NCBI RefSeq assembly: GCF_020880695.1
Contig: NZ_JAJIWO010000003.1
Span: 369,131 to 433,130 of the forward strand
DNA: 64,000 nucleotides
From: Mucilaginibacter sp. UR6-11
GTDB lineage: Bacteria > Bacteroidota > Bacteroidia > Sphingobacteriales > Sphingobacteriaceae
Reading direction: 5' to 3'
Part shown: piece by piece, positions 33,692 to 43,147 of the stretch
How positions within the stretch are numbered: the first letter of the stretch is position 1
How the letters are laid out: each line of letters opens with the position of its first letter
The notes under the pieces: model-generated
What the model was told of the DNA's origin: nothing
Databases searched by the model: none
The model's input: the letters and a program-made list of their open reading frames with translations, nothing else
Made by a program: the position numbers and the translations under genes

Positions 33692-35236
33692 TTAATATTC
33701 GCCAAAAACGGCGCGCAGGGTGTCTGCAATTTCGCCCAGGGTAGCGTAGCTTTCAACGGCTGCCAGTATAAAGGGCATCAGGTTTTCTGTACCTGCTGCT
33801 GCTGCTTTCAGTTGCTGCAGGTTATTGGCTATCGCGATGTTATCACGCCGGTTCTTTAGGTCGTTCAACTTTTCGGTTTGGTGTATCCTTATCGCGTCAT
33901 CAACCCTAAACACATTGGTTAAGGGTGGTTCTTCCTGTATAAATTTATTTACGCCCACAATTACCTTTTCGCCACTTTCAATTTCATTTTGATACTGGTA
34001 GGCGGACGCGGCTATTTCCTGCTGAATGTAATCCTGCTCAATAGCTTTCACCGATCCGCCCATAGCATCTATCTTATCTATGTATTGCTGGGCGGCAGCC
34101 TCCAGCTCGTCGGTCAATGCCTCTATAAAGTATGATCCCGCCAATGGGTCAACCGTGTCGGTCACGCCACTTTCAAAAGCGATGATCTGCTGGGTACGCA
34201 GGGCTATCTTTGCGGCGGCCTCTGTGGGTAAAGCGATAGCCTCGTCATAACCATTGGTATGTAATGACTGTGTGCCGCCCAGCACTGCCGCCAGCGCCTG
34301 GTTAGTTACACGCACAATATTATTCATAGGTTGCTGCGCGGTAAGCGTTGAGCCACCTGTCTGGGTATGAAAGCGCAATTTTTGCGCCCCGGCATCTGTG
34401 GCCCCCAACTCTTTGGTGATGTGTGCCCACATCCGCCTCGCGGCCCTGAACTTGGCTATCTCTTCAAAAAAATTATTATGGCAATTAAAAAAGAAGGAAA
34501 GCCGTTTGGCGAAAACATTAATGTCTAATCCTTTACTTAAGGCGGCTTTTAAATAGGCCTTGCCATTAGCTAAAGTAAATGCCAGCTCTTGTACGGCGGT
34601 CGACCCGGCTTCACGGATATGATAGCCGGAGATAGATATCGTGTTCCACTTAGGCACTTCCTTACTGCAATATTCAAACACGTCCGTAATTAACCGCATA
34701 GACGGGCCGGGCGGATAGATATAAGTACCGCGCGCGGCATATTCTTTCAGTATATCGTTTTGCACCGTGCCTGATAATTGCTGCAGGTCTGCCCCCTGCT
34801 TTTTTGCCAGCGCAATATACATCGTCAGCAAAATTGGCGCCGTAGCATTAATGGTCATGGAGGTGGTGATGTCTTTTAGCGCAATCCCCTCAAACAACAA
34901 TTCCATATCCTGCAGCGAATCAATAGCTACGCCAACCTTCCCAACTTCGCCATCGGCAAGCTCGTGGTCAGAGTCATAACCGATCTGTGTGGGCAGGTCA
35001 AAAGCAACTGACAGGCCCATGGTGCCCTGGCTCAGTAAATAATGGTAGCGCTTGTTTGACTCTTCGGCGGTTGAGAAACCTGCGTATTGACGCATCGTCC
35101 AGGGCCTGCCCCGGTACATGTCTTTCTGGATCCCGCGGGTATACGGAAACTCGCCGGGCAATTCATTCATGTTTGAAGGCCCGGTATATACTTCCTTAAT
35201 TTCAATACCCGACGTTGTTACCCGCTTACCCGCCAT
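33692..35236 (-). CDS. Methylmalonyl-CoA mutase large (catalytic) subunit, short form
   Basis: The enzyme interconverts methylmalonyl-CoA and succinyl-CoA with adenosylcobalamin. The 514 residues cover only the TIM-barrel; the C-terminal cobalamin-binding domain is absent, so a separate small subunit is needed and is not in this window. Tyr41 in [16 protein letters not shown] and Arg169 in YAARGTYI correspond to the two residues that set methylmalonyl-CoA specificity over isobutyryl-CoA. His206 in SGYHIREAG is the base-off contact region. The normally conserved PPEP is PPGP here (Gly177). The gene lies five bases after a membrane-anchored partner gene; the chaperone meaB is at 2194-3090. Confidence 0.88.
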   Translation of the reverse strand: MAGKRVTTSGIEIKEVYTGPSNMNELPGEFPYTRGIQKDMYRGRPWTMRQYAGFSTAEESNKRYHYLLSQGTMGLSVAFDLPTQIGYDSDHELADGEVGKVGVAIDSLQDMELLFEGIALKDITTSMTINATAPILLTMYIALAKKQGADLQQLSGTVQNDILKEYAARGTYIYPPGPSMRLITDVFEYCSKEVPKWNTISISGYHIREAGSTAVQELAFTLANGKAYLKAALSKGLDINVFAKRLSFFFNCHNNFFEEIAKFRAARRMWAHITKELGATDAGAQKLRFHTQTGGSTLTAQQPMNNIVRVTNQALAAVLGGTQSLHTNGYDEAIALPTEAAAKIALRTQQIIAFESGVTDTVDPLAGSYFIEALTDELEAAAQQYIDKIDAMGGSVKAIEQDYIQQEIAASAYQYQNEIESGEKVIVGVNKFIQEEPPLTNVFRVDDAIRIHQTEKLNDLKNRRDNIAIANNLQQLKAAAAGTENLMPFILAAVESYATLGEIADTLRAVFGEY

Positions 35237-35241
35237 AGCTG

Positions 35242-35772
35242 TTAAAATAACTCTTCAAGTTCCTTACGGATAAGGTTAAGACCAATTTCATAAGGATTAT
35301 TTTCAGACTGGTTTACCTGTGCCAATATCATTTTACTCAGCTCAAGACCGGTAGCCGTTTCGGGCAGGTTTTTTATGGCGTTATTAACTACGCCCAGGGT
35401 TTCATCTTTCAGGCGTTTTACGATGGCCCAGGTATTGGTACTTACATAAATTTGCTGGGTAACGTTATGCTGGTATTCATTGCGCAGCTCGGCAACTATC
35501 AGCATATATAATTCGGCAGCCTGGTAATCCGGGTTATTTAACCGGATAAGCAGATTAGAAGGGTTGATCCGTTCAATAAACAGCACCACCCGCTCATAGG
35601 CCTGGAGGCGCAATGGCAGCGTTTGGTTACTGATCGTTTTTTTTAATTCGATAAGCTGCATATTCTCAGACCGGTCAAGATAGGGCTTTAATAAATAAAA
35701 GGCTATCCATACCACCCCAAGGCCGGAAACGGTATATTTTACAATGTCTAATAAATAAGAATACAGTATCAT
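35242..35772 (-). CDS. Membrane-anchored protein of unknown function, mutase operon
   Basis: The 176-residue protein has one N-terminal transmembrane helix (about 8-29, [19 protein letters not shown]) and a soluble, alpha-helical cytoplasmic part with [25 protein letters not shown] and [21 protein letters not shown] think it belongs to a conserved Bacteroidota family of unknown function (DUF7935-like), but this is from memory. It immediately precedes the methylmalonyl-CoA mutase gene on the same strand (five-base gap), so the two are almost certainly cotranscribed. A role in membrane recruitment of the mutase is conjecture. Confidence 0.7.
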   Translation of the reverse strand: MILYSYLLDIVKYTVSGLGVVWIAFYLLKPYLDRSENMQLIELKKTISNQTLPLRLQAYERVVLFIERINPSNLLIRLNNPDYQAAELYMLIVAELRNEYQHNVTQQIYVSTNTWAIVKRLKDETLGVVNNAIKNLPETATGLELSKMILAQVNQSENNPYEIGLNLIRKELEELF

Positions 35773-35839
35773 TGGTGTTAGTTAATGTTAGGCGCAGGTC
35801 ATAAATAATGCTGCTGAAACAAAAATCCGCATTTTACCT

Positions 35840-35847
35840 TATATTTG
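35840..35847 (+). promoter_or_regulatory. -7 element of the HesB-type gene
   Basis: TATATTTG matches TANNTTTG exactly, 20 bases before the ATG at 35868. No convincing -33 element is visible. Confidence 0.5.
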
Positions 35848-35867
35848 TGTAGTTAATTAAAAATAAG

Positions 35868-36221
35868 ATGAGTACTGCTGTTGAAATTGCACCTGCACCG
35901 GTTACCCTTACAGAGGGTGCCGTTAAAGAACTTCATAAATTAAAAGATCAGCAAGAAATTGGCGACGATTTTGGCCTGCGCATTGGTGTGGAAGGTGGTG
36001 GCTGTTCTGGCATGAGCTATGTTTTGGGTTTCGACCAGAAAAAAGAAGGCGATCAGGAATTTATGATCAATGGCCTTCGTGTTTTTATGCATAAAGCCCA
36101 TGGCATGTATTTGATGGGGATGGAAATAAATTTCCAGGATGGCTTAAACGCCCGTGGATTTACCTTTGCCAACCCTAATGCTGCCAGCACTTGTGGCTGC
36201 GGCACCTCGTTTTCAGTATAA
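35868..36221 (+). CDS. HesB/IscA/SufA-type iron-sulfur carrier
   Basis: A-type carriers accept Fe-S clusters from a scaffold and deliver them to target enzymes such as IspH, encoded later in this window. The 117-residue protein keeps the three ligand cysteines: Cys46 in GGGCSGMSY and Cys109 and Cys111 in STCGCGTSF. Length is typical, with about eight extra residues at the N-terminus. It is a single gene with its own promoter and terminator, away from a suf operon, so I do not choose between the erpA, iscA and sufA names. Confidence 0.9.
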   Translation: MSTAVEIAPAPVTLTEGAVKELHKLKDQQEIGDDFGLRIGVEGGGCSGMSYVLGFDQKKEGDQEFMINGLRVFMHKAHGMYLMGMEINFQDGLNARGFTFANPNAASTCGCGTSFSV

Positions 36222-36243
36222 TCCTTCTTAAGTATAAAAATAT

Positions 36244-36294
36244 AACAGCCAGGAACCAGGACCCAAACGGGTGCTGATTGCTGGCTGTTTTTAT
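36244..36294 (+). terminator. Terminator of the HesB-type gene
   Basis: AACAGCCAG (36244-36252) and CTGGCTGTT (36281-36289) form a perfect 9-bp stem with an inner ACCC/GGGT hairpin, followed by TTTATTT. Confidence 0.75.
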
Positions 36295-36322
36295 TTACGG
36301 CGATTCTGCCGGCTCTCCACCG

Positions 36323-36829
36323 CTACTTCGTCGCCTTCAATGTTTCTTTTACGCTGCCACAGTTGGGCATGCTCTTGCCAAAATAGGGATTTTCAATTTC
36401 GGGCTTATTGCTTAACCAGCCCGCTTTTTTCATGGGGCAATATTGCAGGTAAAGCGTTTCGTTGTTTACCTTAACTGCTTTTAAAACGGCATACATGTTT
36501 TTTGACAGTGATGCAAAATGTTCGCGCTGATGGTCAATAGCCGTAGTTTCGCTGATATGACGACTATCAAAACTCAGTTTATCAACATAGTTTTTCCAGG
36601 TGCCTTGTTGTACCGGCGACAGATCAGCAGCCTTAACCGCGTTGATCTGGCCGGCTAACATTTTAGCTTTTGCTGCTGCCGTAGCGCCGTCATCTGCGGT
36701 CAACGCATTTTTTACATCTAAATAGGCGGTTACCACATTGTTTATAGCGGCATTTGTTGCTTGTGCCTTTGCGCAGATAGTTATTGTCGTTAATAATAGC
36801 GCTACAAAAATTGATTTGAGGGTTTTCAT
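36323..36829 (-). CDS. DUF3347 domain secreted protein
   Basis: The 168-residue protein has a signal peptide (1-22, cut at AKA-QA) and one DUF3347 domain: VVTAYLDVKNALTADDGATAAAKA at the start and the closing YCPMKKAGWLSNKPEIENPYFG, with a Cys in MPNCG. The Cys-Pro-Met and second Cys form a plausible metal site. DUF3347 is often found in CusB-like copper efflux proteins and in stand-alone periplasmic proteins, so a copper-handling role is a reasonable guess. No efflux genes adjoin it. Confidence 0.8.
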   Translation of the reverse strand: MKTLKSIFVALLLTTITICAKAQATNAAINNVVTAYLDVKNALTADDGATAAAKAKMLAGQINAVKAADLSPVQQGTWKNYVDKLSFDSRHISETTAIDHQREHFASLSKNMYAVLKAVKVNNETLYLQYCPMKKAGWLSNKPEIENPYFGKSMPNCGSVKETLKATK

Positions 36830-36912
36830 GATATTTCCAATTAAATGGTGAATTTAATATTTATTAGCCTTATTATTTTATCTTGGCGTTTAGTTTAACA
36901 ATTTCAAAACTA

Positions 36913-37971
36913 ATGAAGATTGACCAACTAACCTTTACCCGGTTTATCGCAGCTATTGGTATCGTTATATTTCATTTTGGAAAAGGCACCTATCCTTTTA
37001 ACACGGGCTTTTTGTTTGTACTTTTAAATAACTTCAATGTTGCAGTAAGTTATTTTTTTTGTTTATCGGGCTTTGTGATGATCGTGGCCTACCATCATGG
37101 TGATAAACGGATTGATATAAAAAACTATTACATCAACAGGTTTGCCAAAATTTATCCGATATACCTATTGGCACTTTGTGGTATGCTTTTTTTTGTAAGC
37201 CCTATAATCTTTCAAAGGTTACTTTCAGAGATATTTTTAGTACAATCAATGATACCTGGTCATTTACTATCCTATAATCTACCGGATTGGTCATTATCAG
37301 TCGAGATGTTTTTTTATTTATTATTCCCTTTTTTGTATAATAGATTTTACTTAAAAAATAGTTTAACAAAGCTATGTTTTGCAATTATAGCAATATGGTT
37401 ACTATCACAAATTGCCTGTTATTTTTTATCGATTCATTTAAGCACATTGTCAGATCTGTCTAGGAACTTTATTTTTTACAGCCCGGTAATACATTTAAAT
37501 GAGTTTTTAACAGGCAATTTATTAGGGTTCATTTATCTGAAATTTTTACATAAAAGGTATTTTAAAACTGATTATGCGATGATTATATTTTTTGCACTAG
37601 CTGGAGTAACTTGTTTATTGTTACCATTAATTAAATCATATGGGCTTAAGTTACCTGTTAACCTGCATAATGGATTACTGGTAATAATCTTTGCGCCATT
37701 CATATTATTCCTATCGTTAAATAAAGGTTATATAGCTTCTTTTTTTTCGAAGCCTGTATTTATTTACCTGGGCGAAATAAGTTATTGTATTTATATTTTA
37801 CAGTATCCGGTATATATATGGTGTTGTCATCTTTTTCACGTTTCAAATCCGTCAATCTTTCTTGGTTTATCCATATTAATATTAATTGCCATTGCCGCTT
37901 TAGTTTATTCATTTATTGAGTTACCTGCAAAACAAATTGTTCGTAAATATTTAAAAAAAATTAATAACTAA
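36913..37971 (+). CDS. Acyltransferase 3 family membrane protein, AT-rich
   Basis: The 352-residue protein has about ten transmembrane helices and the acyltransferase-3 landmarks: FTRFIAAIGIVIFHFGKG near the N-terminus (catalytic His in HFGKG) and WSLSVEMFFYLLFPFLY. Family members O-acetylate lipopolysaccharide, capsule or peptidoglycan. The ATG at 36913 is used; the longer frame starts with TTG in non-coding sequence. The gene is visibly richer in A and T than its neighbours, with many TTT, TTA and ATA codons, which suggests recent transfer. It sits near the nucleotide-sugar operon, in keeping with a surface-glycan role. Confidence 0.82.
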   Translation: MKIDQLTFTRFIAAIGIVIFHFGKGTYPFNTGFLFVLLNNFNVAVSYFFCLSGFVMIVAYHHGDKRIDIKNYYINRFAKIYPIYLLALCGMLFFVSPIIFQRLLSEIFLVQSMIPGHLLSYNLPDWSLSVEMFFYLLFPFLYNRFYLKNSLTKLCFAIIAIWLLSQIACYFLSIHLSTLSDLSRNFIFYSPVIHLNEFLTGNLLGFIYLKFLHKRYFKTDYAMIIFFALAGVTCLLLPLIKSYGLKLPVNLHNGLLVIIFAPFILFLSLNKGYIASFFSKPVFIYLGEISYCIYILQYPVYIWCCHLFHVSNPSIFLGLSILILIAIAALVYSFIELPAKQIVRKYLKKINN

Positions 37972-38057
37972 TTTTAAGGCGTGTCAGTTTCATTTAACGA
38001 CACTTGTAACAAACCCGCATATATATAATCTTATATTCAAGTTTTTATATTTATACC

Positions 38058-39302
38058 ATGCCGGTAAAAACCACGCTTAAAGAAAATATATCCATAGCCT
38101 TACAATCAATAGCCGGAAATCGGCTACGCACTTCGCTTACCTCATTAATTATCGCTATCGGCATTATGGCTTTGGTGGGCATTTTAACCGCTATTGAAGG
38201 TATAAAACAATACACCACTGATGCTTTTTCAAGCCTCGGCGCAAATTCATTCACCATACAAAACCGCGGATCGGGAGTTAGTTTTGGCAACGGGGGGCAC
38301 CGAAAACGTTATCCTTCTATACGCTACGATCAGGCCCAGCGTTTTAAAACGCTTTATAAATTACCTGCCCTCGTCGCCATAAACCTGGATATATCAGGTG
38401 CCGCTATTGTTAAATATGGCAGTGAAAAAACAAATCCAAACGTTACCGTAACCGGCACTAATGAAAATTATTTATTGACCAATGGCTACAAACTGGGCCT
38501 TGGCCGTAATTTTTCAGGAACCGAGCTGGAGTATGGCGCCAACGTGACCATTATAGGTGATGAAATAAAAACCAAGCTTTTTAAAAACCAGGACCCCATC
38601 AATAAATCAATTTTTATAGGCAGCAATAAATTCAGGATCATTGGTGTTTTTGCGCCAAAGGGATCAAGCGCCGGCTTTGGCGGCGGCGACAGGCTATGTA
38701 CTATACCCATATTAAAGGCTAAACAAATAGCCGCCATTTCAAATCCATCATTTGCTGTTACGGTGATGGTTACCAACGGGGGCGGCTTTGACGCCAGTAT
38801 TGGCGAAGCTACCTCGCTATTCAGGAATATCCGCGGACTAAATGTTGGCAGTGCCGATAATTTTGAAATAACCCGCAGCGACTCTGTTCAACAACAACTG
38901 TCAGGTCAGTTAACCGGGATGACGTATGCCGGTTTTGGCATTGGCATAATTACTTTAATTGGCGCGGCTATAGGCCTGATGAATATTATGCTGGTGTCGG
39001 TTACCGAGCGCACCCGCGAAATTGGCATCAGAAAAGCTATTGGCGCTACCCCTGCGGTTATACGTAAGCAATTTTTAATTGAAGCCATAGTAATATGCCT
39101 GATCGGCGGCGTGCTGGGTATTATATTAGGTATGGCTGTTGGTAACCTTATAGCGGTACAAATAAGCGGTAAATTCATTATACCTTGGTTGTGGCTGCTT
39201 TCGGCTATTGCCTTGTGCACCTTAATTGGATTGCTGTCAGGATTTTATCCGGCAAAAAAAGCCTCAAAACTTGACCCGGTTGAGGCATTAAGATATGAGT
39301 AG
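38058..39302 (+). CDS. MacB/FtsX-type ABC transporter permease
   Basis: The 414-residue protein has the MacB architecture: an N-terminal helix ([20 protein letters not shown]), a large periplasmic domain (about 45-285), and three C-terminal helices with the FtsX motif [16 protein letters not shown]. These proteins do not transport directly but transmit ATPase movement to the periplasm, as in lipoprotein release or peptide export. No ATPase gene adjoins it, so its partner is encoded elsewhere. It is a single gene between an acyltransferase and the convergent polysaccharide operon. Confidence 0.87.
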   Translation: MPVKTTLKENISIALQSIAGNRLRTSLTSLIIAIGIMALVGILTAIEGIKQYTTDAFSSLGANSFTIQNRGSGVSFGNGGHRKRYPSIRYDQAQRFKTLYKLPALVAINLDISGAAIVKYGSEKTNPNVTVTGTNENYLLTNGYKLGLGRNFSGTELEYGANVTIIGDEIKTKLFKNQDPINKSIFIGSNKFRIIGVFAPKGSSAGFGGGDRLCTIPILKAKQIAAISNPSFAVTVMVTNGGGFDASIGEATSLFRNIRGLNVGSADNFEITRSDSVQQQLSGQLTGMTYAGFGIGIITLIGAAIGLMNIMLVSVTERTREIGIRKAIGATPAVIRKQFLIEAIVICLIGGVLGIILGMAVGNLIAVQISGKFIIPWLWLLSAIALCTLIGLLSGFYPAKKASKLDPVEALRYE

Positions 39303-39308
39303 TTTAAA

Positions 39309-39338
39309 TAATGTGCCGATCTTCGTAACTGCACATTA
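39309..39338. terminator. Hairpin between convergent genes
   Basis: TAATGTGC (39309-39316) and GCACATTA (39331-39338) form a perfect 8-bp stem between the permease and cpsB-like stop codons. T tracts are lacking, so termination is only a suggestion. Confidence 0.4.
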
Positions 39339-39342
39339 AGCG

Positions 39343-40086
39343 CTACTTCAGCATTATATTTTTAAGCGGATAATTAAAGAGCAGTTTTTCCAGGTGCGGA
39401 TAATTAAGTGCATCTTTAAAAGCGGCGGCATGTTTTGGATGGTGCATATCGCTTGATATAAAATCAACTATATCATTGTCAACCATACTCTCGGCTTTTT
39501 TCTTTACATCCTTGCCATAATAGCCTGTTAATGATATTGTATTTAACTGCATATTACAACCCCAGCCACGCAGGTTTGCCATCTCTTCAACCGTCATGTA
39601 CGGATATCTTTCGGGATGCGCTAAAATTGGTTTGTAACTACCCCATTCCATCATTTTTTGAATAACCTCAAATGCGTTAGGTGGCGGGCTTATAAATGAA
39701 TATTCAAAAAGGGCGTAGTTATCGCCCATGGTCATTAATTTTTTTTCTTCAACCCTTTTCTCAAAAGTTTCATCAAAATAGTGTTCGGCAGCAGCTTCAA
39801 TTTCTATGTCGATATTTTGCTTTTTTAATTCGGCTTTCAGTATTTCAAGCGCACCATTTATTGTTTCGGGTGTATTCCTGTAAAAATCAACCATGATATG
39901 CGGGGTGGCAATAATCTTTTTGATGCCAACATCCATCATTTTCTTTATCAGGTACACAGACTCTTCAACGGTTTGTGCGCCATCATCAATCCCGGGTAAA
40001 ACATGCGAGTGCATGTCAACTGCTATCAAATCATAATTGAAAGCCGCGATTTTTTTTTCTTCCTTCTTCTTAAAGAAATTTAACAT
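39343..40086 (-). CDS. CpsB/YwqE-type PHP-fold tyrosine-protein phosphatase
   Basis: This metal-dependent phosphatase would dephosphorylate a tyrosine autokinase that controls capsule or exopolysaccharide export. The 247 residues show the PHP motifs in order: DMHSHVLPGIDDGAQ, the ATPHIMVDFY region, AAEHYFD, ILAHPERYPYM and the closing SSDMHHP. All metal-binding histidines appear present. It is the last gene of the ugd-uxs-galE-rmlB operon, starting at the base after the rmlB stop codon. No BY-kinase or Wza-like exporter is in the window, so the target lies elsewhere. Confidence 0.87.
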   Translation of the reverse strand: MLNFFKKKEEKKIAAFNYDLIAVDMHSHVLPGIDDGAQTVEESVYLIKKMMDVGIKKIIATPHIMVDFYRNTPETINGALEILKAELKKQNIDIEIEAAAEHYFDETFEKRVEEKKLMTMGDNYALFEYSFISPPPNAFEVIQKMMEWGSYKPILAHPERYPYMTVEEMANLRGWGCNMQLNTISLTGYYGKDVKKKAESMVDNDIVDFISSDMHHPKHAAAFKDALNYPHLEKLLFNYPLKNIMLK

Positions 40087-41139
40087 CTAAAGGCTGTTAT
40101 ATTGTTCTTTATAATATTGCTGATAATGACCTGATGTTACATCGGTTAACCATTCTTCGTTCGCCAAATACCAGTCTACCGTTTTCTCCAGTCCTTCTTC
40201 AAACGTAATACTTGGCACCCATCCCAATTCATTTTTAAGCTTGGTTGCATCAATAGCATAACGCAAATCATGGCCGGCCCTGTCGGTAACAAAGGTTATC
40301 AATTTTTCCGATTCGCCTTCGGCCCTGCCCAGTTTCCTATCCATAATGCGGCAAAGCGTTCTAATCAAATCGATATTTTTCCACTCATTATGGCCGCCGA
40401 TATTATAGGTAGTGCCGGTAGCCGCTTTATGAAATATCAGGTCGATTGCGCGCGCATGGTCTTCAACCCATAACCAATCCCTGATGTTCTCGCCTTTACC
40501 ATAAACCGGGACAGGTTTCTGCTGCTGGATATTATGAATTGCCAATGGTATTAACTTTTCCGGAAAATGAAAAGAACCATAATTATTTGAGCAATTGGAT
40601 ATTACCGTATCCATGCCATAAGTATCATAATAAGCCCGGACAAAATGGTCTGAACTGGCTTTTGAAGCTGAATATGGCGAATGGGGGTCATACGCAGTTT
40701 CTTCAGTAAACATCCCCTCTTCGCCTAAAGTTCCGTAAACTTCATCGGTTGATACGTGGTAGAAACGTTTTTTATCATATTGCCCCTTCCAAATTTCGCG
40801 GCCTGCGTTTAATAAATTTACGGTACCGACAACGTTGGTCATAACAAAATCCAACGGATTGGTTATTGACCTGTCCACATGCGACTCGGCCGCCAAATGT
40901 ATAACTGCGTCGGGTTGCTCGTCCGCAAAAAGCTGATGAATAAACGGCAAATCAACGATATCGCCTTTTATGAATTTATAATTTGATGCATTTTCAATAT
41001 CTCTGAGGTTTGCCAGATTGCCTGCGTAGGTTAATTTGTCCAGATTGATAATACTGTATTCAGGATAATTTTTTACAAACCTGCGCACTACGTGCGAGCC
41101 TATAAACCCTGCGCCCCCGGTTATTATTATTTTTTTCAT
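40087..41139 (-). CDS. rmlB: dTDP-glucose 4,6-dehydratase
   Basis: RmlB makes dTDP-4-keto-6-deoxyglucose, the precursor of rhamnose, fucosamine-type and other deoxy sugars. The 350-residue SDR has GGAGFIGSHVVRRF for NAD binding, the VSTDEVYGTLG segment with the Thr-Asp-Glu catalytic set, YSASKASSDHFVRAYY with the active Tyr and Lys, and NCSNNYGSFHFPEKL. The ATG at 41139 is used; a second one at 41142 overlaps the galE stop by one base. The genes rmlA, rmlC and rmlD are not in the window, so the final sugar is unknown. Confidence 0.93.
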   Translation of the reverse strand: MKKIIITGGAGFIGSHVVRRFVKNYPEYSIINLDKLTYAGNLANLRDIENASNYKFIKGDIVDLPFIHQLFADEQPDAVIHLAAESHVDRSITNPLDFVMTNVVGTVNLLNAGREIWKGQYDKKRFYHVSTDEVYGTLGEEGMFTEETAYDPHSPYSASKASSDHFVRAYYDTYGMDTVISNCSNNYGSFHFPEKLIPLAIHNIQQQKPVPVYGKGENIRDWLWVEDHARAIDLIFHKAATGTTYNIGGHNEWKNIDLIRTLCRIMDRKLGRAEGESEKLITFVTDRAGHDLRYAIDATKLKNELGWVPSITFEEGLEKTVDWYLANEEWLTDVTSGHYQQYYKEQYNSL

Positions 41140-41141
41140 CA

Positions 41142-42164
41142 TTATAATGGATTTTGGGCAATATATTTCTCCCATTCCCAGGCTGATTGCATCATGACAT
41201 CCAGATTCAATTCTGTCTGCCATTTCAAAATATTTTTCGATTTGCTTACATCGCCCCAAACCTGCTCTACATCACCATCGCGGCGCGGGCCTATCTGGTA
41301 ATTTAATTTTTGGCCGGTTGATTGCTCAAAGGCATGTATAACCTGTAGTACCGAGCTACCTTGACCTGTACCAATATTAAAAACATCGTAGCCCTTAAAA
41401 GTTTCAGTCTCCATTAATTTTAAAGCTGCCACGTGTGCTTTTGCCAGGTCAACCACATGAATATAATCGCGGATGCAACTGCCGTCAGGTGTATTGTAGT
41501 CATTACCAAAAACCGTAATTTTTTCACGTTTGCCAATGGCGGTCTGCGTTATAAATGGCACCAGATTTTGAGGCACCCCAATAGGCAGCTCGCCAATTAA
41601 TCCGGAGCTATGCGCTCCTACCGGGTTGAAATAGCGCAAGGAGATCACTTTATAGCTGCTTCCTGCTTTTTGCATGTCAGTTAATATCTCTTCGGCTATT
41701 TGTTTGGTATTTCCATAAGGCGACTCGGCAGCTTTAACCGGCGCACTTTCTGTAACCGGCAATTTATCAGGTTGCCCGTAAACGGTGCAGCTTGACGAGA
41801 AAACAAAATTTACCGGTCTACCATCAAAGGCATTCAACACGTTAAGCAACGAATAAAAATTATTGCGATAATATTTTATTGGCTGTTGAACCGACTCGCC
41901 AACTGCTTTAAAAGCTGCAAAATGAATAATACCCGCAATATCCGGTTCTTTAACGGCTAATTCTTTTACCCCCTGTTCGTCGCAAAGATCAAGTTTGTAA
42001 AAGGGCGGTTTGTACCCTATGATTTTAGCCAGCTGATCTATTATTTTAGGATCAGAGTTTGAAAGGTCATCAACAATAATCGGCTCGTATCCTGAGTTTA
42101 CCAACTCAACAACGGTATGTGAACCGATAAAACCTAAACCACCCGTTACTAATATCTTTGCCAT
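41142..42164 (-). CDS. galE: UDP-glucose 4-epimerase
   Basis: GalE interconverts UDP-glucose and UDP-galactose (sometimes their N-acetyl forms). The 340-residue SDR has VTGGLGFIGSHTVVEL, the FSSSCTVYGQPDKLP segment with the catalytic Ser/Thr, YGNTKQIAEEIL with Tyr and Lys, and the ALRYFNPVGAH-type loop (here SLRYFNPVGAHSSG). Its start codon overlaps the stop of the preceding gene by one base, so translation is probably coupled. It supplies one of three sugar nucleotides made by this operon. Confidence 0.93.
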   Translation of the reverse strand: MAKILVTGGLGFIGSHTVVELVNSGYEPIIVDDLSNSDPKIIDQLAKIIGYKPPFYKLDLCDEQGVKELAVKEPDIAGIIHFAAFKAVGESVQQPIKYYRNNFYSLLNVLNAFDGRPVNFVFSSSCTVYGQPDKLPVTESAPVKAAESPYGNTKQIAEEILTDMQKAGSSYKVISLRYFNPVGAHSSGLIGELPIGVPQNLVPFITQTAIGKREKITVFGNDYNTPDGSCIRDYIHVVDLAKAHVAALKLMETETFKGYDVFNIGTGQGSSVLQVIHAFEQSTGQKLNYQIGPRRDGDVEQVWGDVSKSKNILKWQTELNLDVMMQSAWEWEKYIAQNPL

Positions 42165-43147
42165 TAATTTTTATTATAATAAGTAAAATCCTTGTGTTGT
42201 ATCTCCTTTTCAGGCAATGATTTGAAATACTCGTAAGTTATTTTTAAACCCTCGCTTCTTGACACTTTAGGCTCCCAGCCTAAAATTGCCCTGGCTTTTG
42301 TAATATCGGGCCGGCGCTGCTTTGGGTCGTCGGTCGGCAACGGCAGGCTGATCAGTTGCTGATCGGTCCCGGTTAGCTTGATGATTTCTTCACCAAACTG
42401 GCGGATAGTAATTTCATCGGGGTTACCAATATTCATGGGCTGTGCATAGTCGCTGTGCAATAAACGATAAATCCCTTCTATCAAATCATCAACATAACAA
42501 AAAGACCGTGTCTGAGAGCCATCACCAAACATGGTTAATGATTCACCACGTAAAGCCTGGCCAATAAAGGCGGGAAGTACCCGGCCGTCGTTTAAGCGCA
42601 TCCGCGGGCCATAGGTGTTAAATATGCGCACTATCCGGGTTTCCAGTCCATGAAAAGTATGATAAGCCATCGTAATAGCCTCCTGGAAACGTTTCGCCTC
42701 ATCATACACGCCACGCGGGCCAACCGGGTTAACATTGCCCCAGTATTCTTCGGGTTGGGGATTAACATTTGGGTCGCCATAAACTTCGGACGTGGAAGCA
42801 ATAAGCATCCTGGATTTTTTTGATCTGGCCAGGCCCAATAAATTATGCGTACCTAATGAACCTACTTTTAAGGTTTGGATAGGTATTTTTAAGTAGTCAA
42901 TAGGGCTGGCCGGCGATGCAAAATGCAGGATATAATGCAGTTCGCCGGGTACGTACACAAACTTGGATACATCATGGTTATAAAACTCAAAATTTTCCAA
43001 TTTAAACAAATGCTCAATATTGCGCAGGTCGCCGGTTATCAGGTTATCCATACCAATAACATGATAGTCTTCCTTAATAAACCTATCGCATAAATGCGAA
43101 CCCAGAAACCCGGCAGCCCCGGTAATTAATATACGTTTACGTGCCAT
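42164..43147 (-). CDS. UDP-glucuronate decarboxylase (UDP-xylose synthase)
   Basis: The enzyme converts UDP-glucuronate, made by the gene just upstream, to UDP-xylose. The 327-residue SDR shows [40 protein letters not shown], the [12 protein letters not shown] motif with Tyr and Lys, [10 protein letters not shown] and [15 protein letters not shown], a run that separates UXS proteins from other epimerases and dehydratases. Start and stop codons overlap with both neighbours by one base. The order ugd then uxs makes the pathway from UDP-glucose to UDP-xylose explicit. Confidence 0.92.
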   Translation of the reverse strand: MARKRILITGAAGFLGSHLCDRFIKEDYHVIGMDNLITGDLRNIEHLFKLENFEFYNHDVSKFVYVPGELHYILHFASPASPIDYLKIPIQTLKVGSLGTHNLLGLARSKKSRMLIASTSEVYGDPNVNPQPEEYWGNVNPVGPRGVYDEAKRFQEAITMAYHTFHGLETRIVRIFNTYGPRMRLNDGRVLPAFIGQALRGESLTMFGDGSQTRSFCYVDDLIEGIYRLLHSDYAQPMNIGNPDEITIRQFGEEIIKLTGTDQQLISLPLPTDDPKQRRPDITKARAILGWEPKVSRSEGLKITYEYFKSLPEKEIQHKDFTYYNKN

